Assembly: GCA_963764955.1 (NCBI GenBank)
Contig: CAVXVE010000024.1
Span: 62,001-126,000 of the forward strand
Direction: 5' to 3'
DNA from: Roseiarcus sp963764955
Lineage (GTDB): Bacteria > Pseudomonadota > Alphaproteobacteria > Rhizobiales > Beijerinckiaceae
Length of the DNA stretch: 64,000 nucleotides
Shown here: positions 1 through 9,990 of the stretch, in pieces
Layout of the letters: each line of letters starts with the position of its first letter
Position numbering within the stretch: position 1 is the first letter of the stretch
Made by a program: the position numbers and the translations under genes
Notes under the pieces: model-generated
Told to the model about the DNA's origin: nothing
Seen by the model: the letters and a program-made list of their open reading frames with translations, nothing else
The model's database searches: none

Positions 1-773
1 GGCATGAATGGCTCGAGGGCCAGGGCGCGCTCGATCTCATTGTGACCATGGACGATGCGACCGGCGCGATCTATTCGGCATTCCTCACCGAGGAGGAGGG
101 CACGGCCTCGACCTTCCGGGCGCTGAAGGAGGTTTTCTCGCAGCACGGCCTGCCGATGAGCCTCTACACCGATCGCGGGGCGCATTACTTTCACACCCCC
201 AAAGCTGGCGGCGAGATCGATCGGGGTCATCCGACCCAAGGTCGGCCGGGCGTTGGCCCAGCTCGGGATCGAGCATATCGGGGCCTATTCGCCGCATAGC
301 CCGTCGAGAGAAGGGCGTCCTTTCGGACGCCCTTTGCGCGGGGCCGCTCCGAGCGGGCGTTCCATACGCTGCAGGACCGGCTGCCGAAGGAACTCAGGCT
401 CGCCGGAATCGCCATGGTCGAGGCGGCCAACGCCTTCCTCCGCGACCGCTATCTGCCCGCCCACAACGCGCGTTTCGCCGTTCTTCCGGCCGGCGAAGGC
501 TCGGCCTTCACGCCGATCCCGGGCGTCGATCTCGACGAGATCCTGTGCGTCGAGGAGGAGCGGCAGGTCGGAAACGACAATTGCGTCTCCTGCCGCACGC
601 TGAAACTGCAAATCCCGGAGGGCCCGATGCGGCCCCATTTCGTCAAGGCGCGGGTCAAGGTGCATGTCTACCCGGACGGCTCGCACGCCGTCTTTCACGG
701 ACCGCGCTGCATCGGCCGCTACGACGAGAAAGGCAGGCTCAGAACGACCGACGACGCCCTGCGCGCCGCTTAA
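1..773 (+). pseudogene. ISNCY-family transposase remnant (5' cut by window edge)
   Basis: Carries the integrase-core and C-terminal part of an ISNCY-type DDE transposase. Reading begins with LDLIVTMDDATGAIYSAF, then the second Asp in SLYTDRG, then the region around GRSERAF that should hold the catalytic Glu, then the typical tail with VGNDNC and a beta-barrel-like C-terminus ending in RCIGRYDEKG. The frame changes near 239, where one extra base lies in the codons for TQVGRAL, and is interrupted again by about 41 inserted bases at 295-335. The element therefore cannot make one protein. The 5' part lies outside the window and no terminal inverted repeat can be judged. Confidence 0.85.
295..335. 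repeat. Small hairpin insertion inside the transposase
   Basis: Between the codons for YSP and ARGRSERAF, which are adjacent in intact relatives, about 41 extra bases are present. They contain a perfect 10-bp inverted repeat (311-320 with 325-334) around a TTTC loop. It resembles the GC-rich stem of an alphaproteobacterial terminator but lacks a long T run. The exact boundaries are uncertain by 1-2 bases. Confidence 0.6.
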
Positions 774-930
774 ATCCGCTTGGCGGCGCGAGGCAGAACA
801 GAACCAGAGAAGCGGACAAACCGGACAACTCAATTCGCTATCGACAGAAAAGGTGGCCCGCGCCTTGTGGCTCGGCTCAGCTCTTGTGGGTCGGCCATCG
901 GCGCGGCCCCTCAAAGCAGAGGAAGGCCAA

Positions 931-3457
931 CTATTGCACCGGGCATCGCTTCGCCCCCCAAATCTCCCGGGTGTAGTCGCCAATCGTGCGGTCGCTCGAG
1001 AACTTGTCGGAGCCCGCGATGTTGAGAATGACCTTCTCGGTCCACCGGTCCGGCTTGCGGTAGAGGTCGCAGAGCTTGCCGTCGGCCTGAAGGTACGAGG
1101 TCAGGTCGGCGAGGTGCATGAAGCGGTCGCCGTGAGTGAGGAGAGCGCCACGCAGCGGCTCGAAGACGCCGGGCTCGTTCAGGCTGAAATGATCGGAGAA
1201 GATCAGATCGAGCGCCTTCCGGGTCTCAGGCTCATTTTCGTAGTGCCAATACGGGCTATACCAGCGCTCGCTGGCGGCGACTTCCTGCGCGGTGAGGCCG
1301 AACAGGAAGAAATTCTCTTCGCCCGCCTCCTCGGCCATTTCGATGGTCGCGCCGTCGCGCGTCCCGATGGTTAACGCCCCGTTCATCATGAACTTCATGT
1401 TGCTGGTGCCGCTCGCCTCATAGCCGGCGGTTGAAATCTGGTTGGAGACGTCGGCGCCCGGAATGCAACGCTCGGCCAGCGTGACGTTATATTCGGGCAG
1501 GAAGACAACCTGGAGCTTGCCGCGCATCGCCGGATCGCCGTCGATCGTTTGAGCCAGGTTGTTGATGAACTTGATGATGACTTTCGCCAGATAATAGGCG
1601 GGCGCCGCCTTGCCAGCGAAGAAGAAGGTGCGCGGGGGCGTGCCGAGGCCCGGGTTGTCGCGCAGGCGCTGATAAAGAACGACGATCCTGAGCGCATTGA
1701 GGAGCTGGCGCTTATATTCGTGAACGCGCTTGATCTGGCAATCGAAGACGGTGTCCGGGTCGACGGTTATGTCGGTGTGCCTCTTGACCCAATCGGCGAA
1801 CCGGGCCTTCGCCGCGCGCTTGGCTTTCTGAACCTCGGCGCAGAAGGCGCCGTCGCTCGTCAACGGCCGAAGCTGCCGCAATTCGGAGAGATCGGCGATC
1901 CAGGAATCGCCGATCGCGCCCGAGATCGTTTCCGCGAGCGAGGGATTTGCGAGCCTGAGCCAGCGCCGAGGCGTCACTCCGTTGGTCTTGTTGTTGAAGC
2001 GCTCCGGGAAAGCCTCCGCGAGGTCTTTGACCGTCGTCTTGCGCAGGAGCTCGGAATGGATCGCGGCCACCCCATTGGTGCTGTGGGAGCCGACAATCGC
2101 GAGATTGGCCATGCGGATGTGCTTGGTCTGGCCCTCCTCAACCAGGCTGGTTCGCGCCACGCGTCCAGGGTCGGCTGGGTAGCGAGCGCGAATGTCGTCG
2201 AGCAGCTCCGGTTGATCTCGAAGATGATCTCGAGCTGGCGCGGAATCAGAAGTTCCATCCAGTCGACCGGCCAGCGCTCGAGCGCCTCGGGAAGGAGCGT
2301 GTGGTTGGTGTAGGCGAGCGTCGCGCGCGTGATGTCCCAGGCTTCATCCCAGCCGAGATGCGCTTCGTCGAGCAGGATGCGCATGAGTTCCGGCACGGCG
2401 AGGGTCGGATGGGTGTCGTTGAGCTGGATCGCGGCCTTCTCGGGCAAGAGGCGCCAATCGGAATTCGACTCCCGAAACCTGCGGACAGCATCCGCGAGCG
2501 AACAGGCGACGAGGAAATATTCCTGCATGAGCCTGAGTTCGCGTCCCTGGGGCGTATGGTCGTCCGGATAGAGAACGCGGGTCAACAATTCGGCGTTGAG
2601 GGCTTCCGCGATCGAAGCGACGAAGTCGCCGCCGCTGAACCGCTGGAAATCGAACGCATGCACCGCGGTCGCGCTCCACAGGCGCAGCGTGTTGACCGTC
2701 CGGCCGCCGTAGCCGACCACGGGGCGATCATAGGGCACGCCGATGAGCGTCGAGGGGCGGTCGGGGATCATGCGCAATTGACCGGCTCGCAATTCGAACG
2801 AGCAGCCGAAGGTCACCGGAACGCTTTCGGCCGGGCGCACGATCTCCCAGGGATCGGGGTAATGAGCCAGTTGTCCGGGCGCTCCTCCTGCCAGCCGTTG
2901 CGGATCTTCTGCTGGAAGATGCCATGCTCGTAGCGCAGCCCGTAACCCATCGCGGGCAATTGCATCGTGGCCATCGAATTGAGGAAGCACGCCGCCAGAT
3001 GTCCGAGACCGCCGTTGCCCAGCCCCGCGTCGGGCTCTTCGTGAAGGATCTCCCACCATTCGCGGCCGTCCGCGCCGAAGCTCGGCCCAACGATCGGATC
3101 GAGCAGGAGGTTCATCACATTGTTGCCGAGCGAACGGCCGATGAGAAACTCGATCGAGACGTAGTAGACCCGCTTCGGATTCTCCCGCGCGTAGGTCTTG
3201 TCGGTGCGGAGCCAGCGGTCCGAAAGAATGTCTCTTACCGCACGGGCGGCGGCCTCGTAGCGCTCCCGCACATTGGCGGTCTCGGGCTCGACGATATTGT
3301 CGTACTTCAGATGCCGCTCGTAGAGCGCATCCGGCGCGCCTGAGAAGAGGGCCGCGGTGACGGCGTAGCTCTTAAGCAGCGCCGCGGCGTCCGGCGAAGC
3401 TCGCGTCGCCCGGTTGAGTTCTTGCACGTCGTTCATTGGCCAGGCCCTCGACGCCAA
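931..3457 (-). CDS. glgP: Glycogen/alpha-glucan phosphorylase, frameshifted
   Basis: Phosphorolyses alpha-1,4-glucan to glucose-1-phosphate in the cytosol, with PLP as cofactor. Three reading frames join to an about 840-residue protein, the normal family length. The N-terminal part has YYVSIEFLIGRSLGNN and GLGNGGLGHLAACFLNS. The middle has PWEIVRP and AIQLNDTHPTLAVPELMR. The C-terminal part has VFDCQIKRVHEYKRQLLN and the PLP-lysine region EASGTSNMKF. The breaks are near 2864 and 2208, and each looks like one missing base. The start is an ATG at 3457 (MASRAW) or the slightly later ATG giving MNDVQEL. It lies 54 bp downstream of the phosphoketolase gene on the same strand, so the two are probably co-transcribed. 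Confidence 0.85.
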
Positions 3458-3511
3458 AGAGGGCCTTATGATATTCGAGGCGTGTGACGCCCTAGCGACG
3501 TTCGCCGCGCT

Positions 3512-5959
3512 TCACACGTTGTCGCCCTCGGTCGAACTCGTTCCCCGCGCGGCGCTTTGGCCGCCCCAGGTCCAGTTCTTGATCTCCGGCATATCGTCGC
3601 CGACGCGGCGGATATATTGACGATGGTCGATCAGCCGGTCGCGGATCGCCTGCTTGGCGTAGGCCGCGCGCTCGCCGAGCTTGGGCACCCGGTCGATCAC
3701 GTCGCCGACCAGATGGAACCGGTCGATTTCATTGAGCACGCACATGTCGAAGGGCGTGGTCGTCGTTCCCTCTTCCTTGTAGCCACGCACGTGAATGTTG
3801 CCGTGGCCGGTCCTTCGATAGGTCAGGCGATGGATGAGCCACGGATAGCCGTGGAAGGCGAAGATGATCGGCTTGTCGACGGTGAAGAGAGCGTCGAAGT
3901 CGCGGTCGGCGAGGCCATGGGGATGCTCGCTCGGAGGCTGCAGCGTCGTCAGATCGACGACATTGACGACCCGGATCTTCACTTCCGGCGCGTGCTCGCG
4001 CAGGAGGGCGACCGCAGCCAGCGTCTCGAGCGTCGGCACGTCGCCGCAACAGGCCATCACCACGTCGGGGTCGCCGCCTTGGTCGTTGCTCGCCCATGAC
4101 CAGATCCCCAACCCCGCCTCGCAGTGCTTGACCGCCTCGTCCATCGTCAGCCATTGCGGCGCGGGCTGCTTGCCCGCGACGATCACGTTCACGTAGTTGC
4201 GGCTCTTCAGGCAATGGTCGGTGACGGAGAGCAGGCAATTCGCGTCCGGCGGCAAATAGATGCGCACCACCTCGGCCTTCTTGTTCATCACGTGATCGAT
4301 GAAGCCGGGGTCCTGGTGCGAGAAGCCGTTGTGGTCCTGGCGCCAGACGTGGCTCGACAACAGATAATTGAGCGAGGCGATCGGGCGGCGCCACTTGATA
4401 TGGTCGCAGACCTTGAGCCACTTCGCATGCTGGTTGAACATGGAATCGATAATGTGGATGAAGGCCTCGTAGCAGGAGAAGAAGCCGTGCCGGCCGGTCA
4501 GGAGATAGCCTTCGAGCCAGCCCTGGCACTGGTGTTCGCTCAGCATCTCCATCACCCGCCCGTCGGCTGCGAGATGATCGTCGTAAGGAAATGTCTCGGC
4601 GACCCAGGCGCGCTTGGTGACTTCGAGCACATCCTGCCAGCGGTTGGAATTGTTCTCGTCCGGGCTGAACAGGCGGAAGTTCTTCGATTCCAGATTGAGC
4701 TTCATCACGTCGCGCAGGAACTGGCCCATCACCCGCGTCGCCTCCGCGATCGTGGCGCCAGGCGAAGGCACGCTGACCGCATAGTCGCGAAAGTCCGGGA
4801 GCCTGAGATCACGCAAGAGCGCGCCCCCGTTGGCGTGCGGATTGGCGCTCATCCGGCGCGTCCCCTCAGGCGGCAGCGCCGCGAGTTCGGCCTTGAGGCG
4901 GCCCGTCTCGTCGAACAGCTCTTCGGGGCGATAGCTCTTCATCCATGTCTCGAGGATGCGGACATGCTCCGGGTGGCCGCGCATGGCGCTCATCGGCACC
5001 TGATGCGAGCGCCAGTAGCCCTCCTCCTTCTTGCCGTCGATCTCCTTGGGACAGGTCCAGCCTTTTGGCGTGCGCATCACGATCATCGGCCAGATCGGGC
5101 GCTTGGAAAATCCATTCTTCCGCGCGTCGGCCTGGATGTCGCGGATCTCGCCGATCACCGTTTCGAGCGTCGCCGCCATCAGTTCGTGCATCAGGGCCGG
5201 CTCGTGCCCCTCGACGAAATGGGGCTTGTATCCGTAGCCGCGAAACAGCGATTCGAGCTCCTCATGGCTGATGCGCGCCAGCACCGTCGGATTGGCGATC
5301 TTGTAGCCGTTGAGGTGCAGGATCGGCAGCACCGCGCCGTCGCGCACCGGATTGAGGAACTTGTTCGAATGCCAGCTCGTGGCCATGGGCCCCGTTTCCG
5401 CTTCGCCGTCGCCCACCACCGCGGCGACGATGAGGTCGGGGTTGTCGAAGGCCGCGCCATAGGCGTGCGACAGCGCATAGCCAAGCTCGCCGCCCTCGTG
5501 GATCGAGCCCGGCGTCTCGGGCGCCACATGGCTCGGAATCCCGCCGGGAAAGGAGAACTGGGTGAAGAGGCGCTTCATGCCCTCTTCGTCGGGCGAGATG
5601 CGCGGATAGACCTCGCTGTAGGTCCCTTCGAGATAGGCGTTGGCGACCAGCCCCGGGCCCCCGTGGCCGGGACCGGTGACATAGATCATGTCGAGATCGT
5701 GCTTCTTGATCAGCCGATTGAGGTGGACGTAGACGAAATTGAGGCCCGGCGTCGTGCCCCAGTGGCCGAGGAGGCGCGGCTTGATGTGCTCCTCCTTGAG
5801 CGGCTCGCGCAAAAGCGGATTGTCGAACAGGTAGATCTGGCCGACGGACAGATAGTTGGCGGCGCGCCAGTAGGCGTCGATCAGCGCGCTTTCCGTCTTC
5901 GACAGCGCGCTTTCCTTCTTCGGCGCCGCGCTTTCCTTCTTCGACAAAGTGGTCGCCAT
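3512..5959 (-). CDS. xfp: Xylulose-5-phosphate/fructose-6-phosphate phosphoketolase
   Basis: Thiamine-diphosphate enzyme splitting xylulose-5-P or fructose-6-P with phosphate to acetyl-P plus glyceraldehyde-3-P or erythrose-4-P. The 815 residues match the family length. Visible motifs are LLGHWGTTPGLNF, GPGHGGPG, the ThDP-binding GDGEAETGP, and the C-terminal HGYPWLIHRLTYRR and RGYKEEGTTTTPFDM. The ATG at 5959 is chosen because GGAGAAG lies 6 bases before it; an in-frame TTG 15 bases upstream would overlap that site. Glycogen phosphorylase follows in the same orientation, which suggests a route from stored glucan to acetyl-P. The N-terminus carries an unusual three-fold heptapeptide repeat. 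Confidence 0.95.
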   Translation of the reverse strand: MATTLSKKESAAPKKESALSKTESALIDAYWRAANYLSVGQIYLFDNPLLREPLKEEHIKPRLLGHWGTTPGLNFVYVHLNRLIKKHDLDMIYVTGPGHGGPGLVANAYLEGTYSEVYPRISPDEEGMKRLFTQFSFPGGIPSHVAPETPGSIHEGGELGYALSHAYGAAFDNPDLIVAAVVGDGEAETGPMATSWHSNKFLNPVRDGAVLPILHLNGYKIANPTVLARISHEELESLFRGYGYKPHFVEGHEPALMHELMAATLETVIGEIRDIQADARKNGFSKRPIWPMIVMRTPKGWTCPKEIDGKKEEGYWRSHQVPMSAMRGHPEHVRILETWMKSYRPEELFDETGRLKAELAALPPEGTRRMSANPHANGGALLRDLRLPDFRDYAVSVPSPGATIAEATRVMGQFLRDVMKLNLESKNFRLFSPDENNSNRWQDVLEVTKRAWVAETFPYDDHLAADGRVMEMLSEHQCQGWLEGYLLTGRHGFFSCYEAFIHIIDSMFNQHAKWLKVCDHIKWRRPIASLNYLLSSHVWRQDHNGFSHQDPGFIDHVMNKKAEVVRIYLPPDANCLLSVTDHCLKSRNYVNVIVAGKQPAPQWLTMDEAVKHCEAGLGIWSWASNDQGGDPDVVMACCGDVPTLETLAAVALLREHAPEVKIRVVNVVDLTTLQPPSEHPHGLADRDFDALFTVDKPIIFAFHGYPWLIHRLTYRRTGHGNIHVRGYKEEGTTTTPFDMCVLNEIDRFHLVGDVIDRVPKLGERAAYAKQAIRDRLIDHRQYIRRVGDDMPEIKNWTWGGQSAARGTSSTEGDNV
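5882..5941 (-). repeat. Three 21-bp tandem repeats at the xfp N-terminus
   Basis: Codons 7-26 of xfp encode three similar heptapeptides: KKESAAP, KKESALS and KTESALI. The DNA units are nearly identical. They lie before the conserved core, so they probably form a flexible charged extension made by slippage. Confidence 0.75.
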
Positions 5960-6342
5960 CGTGATCTTCTCCAATTCTTCTTTTGCGAATGACGGATGGC
6001 CTTTAGCGGACCTGTTCCCTCACCCTATTGTTTCATTCTCCCCAATTCGTCGGGCTTACCGATCCCCAATATCATTTGCGTGACGGCAGAGCCCGCAAAG
6101 CATGCCCTTCCCTCGGCTCGGGGTCCACGAAAAACGCGGCGCGCCGAACCTTGATTTTATCATCGTTCGGACTGCGGCTCTAGGCGCGAGAGGTCGAGCC
6201 AAACTCCGCCTCTATGATGACAATTGAGCGACATCGCGCGAGCGCGCTCGCCTACCGCTGTTGCGCTCGGATGGAAACTTGGCTCAACTGGTCGCCGCGC
6301 CAGTCCGGCGCAACAGCCGGCCGCAACACGGGAGGACCCTTC
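5960..6342. other. Intergenic region between xfp and cupin gene
   Basis: 383 bases between divergently transcribed genes. It must hold the xfp promoter and probably that of the cupin gene. No clear sigma-70 hexamer pair, RNA gene or repeat could be recognised. Confidence 0.4.
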
Positions 6343-6747
6343 ATGCTGACCCGACGCCTTTTCACCGTCTGCGGCCTCTGCGCGGCGGCGGGCTTTCTTG
6401 CGGGTGAGGCCGAGGCGGACACGACCGCGCCGCCGGGCCTGAAGCGGACGCTGATCAAAGAGACCGACGGACCGATGGACGGTTACGCCACCATCGAGAT
6501 GCGGATCGAACTCGCCCCCGGCGCGGCCATCGCGCGCCACACCCATCCGGGCATCGAATCGGGCTATGTAGCCGAGGGCGGAACGGAGCTTACGATCGAG
6601 GGCCAAGGCGCGCTCAAGCTTGGCGCGGGCGACGGATTCCAGGTCCCGACCCACACGCCTCACGGCGGCGTGAACGGTCCGGCCAAGACCATCATCATCT
6701 CGACTTACGTCGTCGAAAAGGGCAAACCGCTCGCTTCGCCCGCCTGA
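6343..6747 (+). CDS. Secreted cupin-domain protein
   Basis: A 134-residue protein with an N-terminal signal sequence (LTRRLFTVCGLCAAAGFLA, cleavage near GEAEA), so probably periplasmic. The rest is a single cupin barrel. The metal-binding motif is visible as ARHTHPGIESGYVAEG with a later THTPHGG. The substrate cannot be deduced. The start at 6343 has GGGAGGA 6 bases upstream; an earlier in-frame ATG would add 43 residues without cupin or signal features. The methyltransferase gene begins 19 bases after the stop with its own GGGAGG. Confidence 0.8.
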   Translation: MLTRRLFTVCGLCAAAGFLAGEAEADTTAPPGLKRTLIKETDGPMDGYATIEMRIELAPGAAIARHTHPGIESGYVAEGGTELTIEGQGALKLGAGDGFQVPTHTPHGGVNGPAKTIIISTYVVEKGKPLASPA

Positions 6748-6766
6748 GCCGACAACGGGAGGCTCC

Positions 6767-7627
6767 ATGTCCGCCACGCCGCTCCACGCCGACAATTCCG
6801 CCCAGGCCGAATACTGGAACTGCGTCGCCGGACAGAAATGGACCGATCATCAGCAGCATCAGGATCAGGTGCTGAGCCCGGTTTCCGACCGGCTGATCGC
6901 CGCGGCGCGGCCGAAGCCGGGCGAGCGCGTGATCGACGTCGGCTGCGGCTGCGGCGCGACGACGATCGACTTCGCCGCACGCGTCAGCCCCGGAGGCGAA
7001 GTGCTGGGGCTCGACATCTCCGAGCCGATGCTGGCGCGCGCCCGCGAGCGGGCGGAAGGCCTGCCGATCCGGTTCGAACGGGCCGACGCCACCGTCTACG
7101 CCTTCAGGCCCGCAGCGGCCGACCTCGTGGCGTCCCGGTTCGGCGTCATGTTCTTCGCCGACCCCGCCCGATCCTTCGCCAACCTGCGGAGCGGCCTTAA
7201 AGTCGGCGGGCGGCTCGCCTTCGCCTGCTGGCGGGAGGCAAGGCAAAATCCCTTCTTCATCCTGGCGCTTCGCGAAGCGGGCAAGCACGCCCCGCCCTTG
7301 CCCGAGACGGATCCCGAGGCGCCGGGGCCCTTCGCCTTCGCCAGCGAGGTGCGGGTGCGGCGGATCTTGAGCGAGGCAGGCTACGGCGACATCATGCTGA
7401 CGCCGCATGATCTCGAGCTCGATATCGCGGTCGGGCGCGGACTCGACACAGCCGTCAGGGCCGCAATGACGATCGGGCCGACGAGCCGGATGCTCGAAGG
7501 GCAGAGCGAGGCGGTCCGCTCCGCCGTGGAGGCGGACATCCGCAAGGCGCTGGCCGCCCACGCGCGGGGCGACAGCGTGCCGCTTGGCGCGGCGATCTGG
7601 ATCGTCACGGCGACCAATCCGGGCTGA
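6767..7627 (+). CDS. Class I SAM-dependent methyltransferase
   Basis: A 286-residue protein with a Rossmann methyltransferase fold. Motif I is VIDVGCGCGATT (about residues 54-65), followed by the acidic end of beta-2 in VLGLDISEPML and a post-II region RFERADATVYAF. Such proteins methylate small molecules, quinones or lipids; the substrate here is unknown. The ATG at 6767 follows GGGAGGCTCC. It lies 19 bp downstream of the cupin gene and is probably co-transcribed with it. Confidence 0.85.
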   Translation: MSATPLHADNSAQAEYWNCVAGQKWTDHQQHQDQVLSPVSDRLIAAARPKPGERVIDVGCGCGATTIDFAARVSPGGEVLGLDISEPMLARARERAEGLPIRFERADATVYAFRPAAADLVASRFGVMFFADPARSFANLRSGLKVGGRLAFACWREARQNPFFILALREAGKHAPPLPETDPEAPGPFAFASEVRVRRILSEAGYGDIMLTPHDLELDIAVGRGLDTAVRAAMTIGPTSRMLEGQSEAVRSAVEADIRKALAAHARGDSVPLGAAIWIVTATNPG

Positions 7628-7688
7628 CGCCGCGGCTGCGACGGCGATTTTTACGTCTTCCCCTTCAGAGGGCGGGAGGCCGGGGTCC

Positions 7689-8377
7689 TCAAGCGCCGCC
7701 GTGCCCGCCGAGAAACGCGCGCATGTGGAAATTCGCCTGTTCGGGCTCGTAGGCGTGTTCCGCGCCGACCGGGCAGGCGCGGCGCGCCCGGCAGCCGAGC
7801 GCCACGCAATCCGCGCCGGCCGCGCTCTTCACATGGCCCGCGCAGGCCGCGACGTCGTAGCCGGCGGCTGAGAACGCCCCGACCGGGCAGGCTTTCAGGC
7901 ACCAGCGTCCTGAGCAGGAATTGCAGGGGGAAGCAGCGGCCTCGGGCTCGGGGACCGCGAGCGCTTCGGAAAAGCCCAGCGCGCCGCGGTAGGAGTGCCA
8001 GAGCCCGTAGCGGGGATGAATCAGAATGCCGATCGGCGAGGCATGGACAGGCTCGGCGCGCCGCGCCCATTGCTGGAACGGCAGCCAAGGCGGCCCGCCA
8101 AAAGGAAAGAGCGCCGTCGCGCCGAGGTCGTTGCGCCAGAGCTTCGATCACCCGCCGGCTCCAGCGGTCGAGCGGATCGGCGCAGCCGTCGCTCGCCTCG
8201 GGCGACGCGGCGAAGGCGTCCCAGCCGTCGTGTCCGGCCATGCCAGCGAGCACGATCGTGCGAACGGCGGCGAGCGAGCCTCGCCGCTCGCTCCGCCTCG
8301 AGCCGAAACGCGCCGCGCGGAACAAGGCCGGCGCGCCTGATGGCCTCGAACGCGCTCTCAACGTCTGAGCTTTTCAC
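7689..8377 (-). CDS. Ferredoxin-like 4Fe-4S protein, frameshifted
   Basis: Three frames join to an about 229-residue protein of a rhizobial ferredoxin-like family. The N-terminus is MKSSDVESAFEAIRRAG, the middle AAVRTIVLAGMAGHDGWDAF, and the last part LGATALFPFGGPPWLPFQQW followed by a Cys cluster: SPCNSCSGRWCLKACPVGAF and later CRARRACPVG. The cluster suits one or two 4Fe-4S centres. The reading breaks are near 8285 and 8130, each consistent with one extra base. The end is set by AFLGGHGGA and a stop at 7689. The electron-transfer partner is unknown. It converges with the methyltransferase gene. Confidence 0.75.
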
Positions 8378-8534
8378 CCGCGGCGCCCGGCGAGAAGGCA
8401 GGGAGGCGTCGTTCGTCCCACTCGCATGGCGGGCCTTATTGGTTTACATACGAACCATCTTGCGCCGAGGGTTCGGGGAGCGCAAAATTCAGATGCGCCG
8501 ATGAGCCAGGGCGGCGCAACGGCGGAGACTCACA

Positions 8535-9325
8535 TTGGACGCGGCTTATGTCGATCTTGGCGACGGCGCCTTTCGCGCGAGCGAGCTCACCCGCGGGCCC
8601 TGGAACCCCGAGGCACCAGCACGCCGGGCCGCCCTCGGCCCTGATAGTCCGCGCGATCGAACGCGCCGCCATCAACGACGGCCTCACCCATCTCGCACGG
8701 CTCACCGTCAATCTCTTGCGGCCGACGCCAATCGGCGAATGCCGCGTCGAAATTGCGACGGACTATGCCGGCCGCAACGCCGGCCATTATTCCGGCCGCC
8801 TGATCGCCGAGGGCAAGGAGGTCGCCCGTTTCACCGCGCTGATGCAGCGCGAGGACGATTTGCCGATTCCCGAAGGAACTCCAGGCCATCCGCCGCCGCA
8901 TGCGCCGAAGCCGCCCGACGAATGCCCGGTCGTCACAATGGCTTTCACGGACAGAACGCTCGGCTACGGCCACCTCATCGAAAATCGGCTCGCGGAGGGA
9001 CATTTCTTCGACGGGCCCTGCGCCGCCTGGTTCCGGATGAATCACCCGCTGATCAAAGGCGAACAGCCGAGCTCTTATCAGCGCGTGGCGGTCGCCGGCA
9101 ATTCCGGCAACGGGATCAGCGCGTCGCTGGATTTCGCCAAATATATCTTTCTCAACTGCGATCTGACGATCAACCTCTTCCGCCGTCCGCAGGGCGAGTG
9201 GATCTGTCTTGAGGCGCGCAGCCTTTTCGGCGCGAACGGCTGCGGGCTCGCCGAATCCGCTCTCTATGACGAGCAGGGCATGATCGGGCGCGCGACGCAG
9301 AGCTCTGGCTGTGCGGGCGCGGTAG
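8535..9325 (+). CDS. Acyl-CoA thioesterase-like protein (TesB-like hot-dog fold), frameshifted
   Basis: Expected to hydrolyse acyl-CoA thioesters. The parts are GDGAFRASELTRGPWNPE, then HQHAGPPSALIVRAIERA and LTVNLLRPTPIGECRVEI, then the second hot-dog half with GPCAAWFRMNHPL and VAVAGNSGNGIS, and a tail LYDEQGMIGRATQSLAVRAR. The frame changes near 8610 and near 9306. The second extra base hides the natural stop at 9323-9325. The TTG at 8535 is used as start because GGAG lies about 8 bases before it and no in-frame ATG exists. Confidence 0.75.
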
Positions 9326-9337
9326 GCCAGCGCGGAT

Positions 9338-9727
9338 TCAAGCGGCCACAAGGCCGAGATGCTCCTCCATTGGCGCAAAATCGCGGTCGTCATGCAACAG
9401 CGAGCAGCGACGCTCAATGCAAAACGTGCCGATGATGATGTCGTTCGTCTTGCGGATCGTTATTCCCATATCTCTGAGGCGACGATAGTTCCTCGCCGCG
9501 CGCGTTGCGAGATCGGCGTCGAGCAGCGGCACAACCTCGAATCGGCGCAAGCCGCGTTCGATACGCGCCGCGTGAAGGTCGTCCCGCGCGCCTTGAAGAA
9601 CTTCGAGCAGAATGAGATCGCCGACAAGGATCGGCTCCGAGACCACCGCAGCTTCGAGTTTCACAGTCGCCGGCGTCAAAGAGCCCCGAAGGTGAGCGAT
9701 CCAGACGGAGCTGTCGACCAGGATCAC
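9338..9727 (-). CDS. vapC: VapC-type PIN-domain toxin ribonuclease
   Basis: Toxin of a type II toxin-antitoxin pair; VapC proteins are Mg-dependent RNases. About 129 residues starting VILVDSSVWIAHLR. The acidic PIN residues are visible: Asp in VDSSVW, Glu in LLEVLQG, Asp in KTNDIIIG and Asp in LHDDRDF. The GTG at 9727 is chosen because it overlaps the antitoxin stop as GTGA, the usual coupled arrangement. The gene converges with the thioesterase gene, whose stop is only 12 bases away. It appears intact. Confidence 0.9.
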   Translation of the reverse strand: MILVDSSVWIAHLRGSLTPATVKLEAAVVSEPILVGDLILLEVLQGARDDLHAARIERGLRRFEVVPLLDADLATRAARNYRRLRDMGITIRKTNDIIIGTFCIERRCSLLHDDRDFAPMEEHLGLVAA

Positions 9728-9933
9728 AACGAGCGCGACGGTCGGCCCCGCCGCATCTCGCCAAGGTCGCCTTCCCAACCCAGGCCCTTGAGCGACTTCA
9801 ACGCCCGGGCTTGCTTGCGAAGCCTGACCATCAGCCGCAAGCCCTCTTCCACCACCGCCTTTTTCGTCGGCAGGCCGGTGAGCTTGAGAGCCTCAGCCAT
9901 CAGCTTGTCGTCGATCTCGATGTTGGTGCGCAT
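9724..9933 (-). CDS. vapB: VapB-type antitoxin
   Basis: A 69-residue antitoxin starting MRTNIEIDDKLMAEALKLTG, the VapB ribbon-helix-helix signature, with KKAVVEEGLRLMVRLRKQ as the following helix. It should neutralise VapC and repress its own promoter. The ATG at 9933 is preferred over upstream in-frame starts because the conserved domain begins there. Four bases overlap vapC. The region just upstream (9934-9990) is AT-rich (TTATACACA) and likely holds the promoter. Confidence 0.9.
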   Translation of the reverse strand: MRTNIEIDDKLMAEALKLTGLPTKKAVVEEGLRLMVRLRKQARALKSLKGLGWEGDLGEMRRGRPSRSL

Positions 9934-9990
9934 GGCCGCACATTTTGCAGGCATGTGTATGCCACGCCAGATTATACACATTCGAGGCCG

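Noticed and set aside
4124..5992. Long plus-strand frame (622 codons) opposite the phosphoketolase gene
   Set aside because: It is the antisense of a strongly conserved protein. High GC makes long antisense frames common, and the translation shows no domain.
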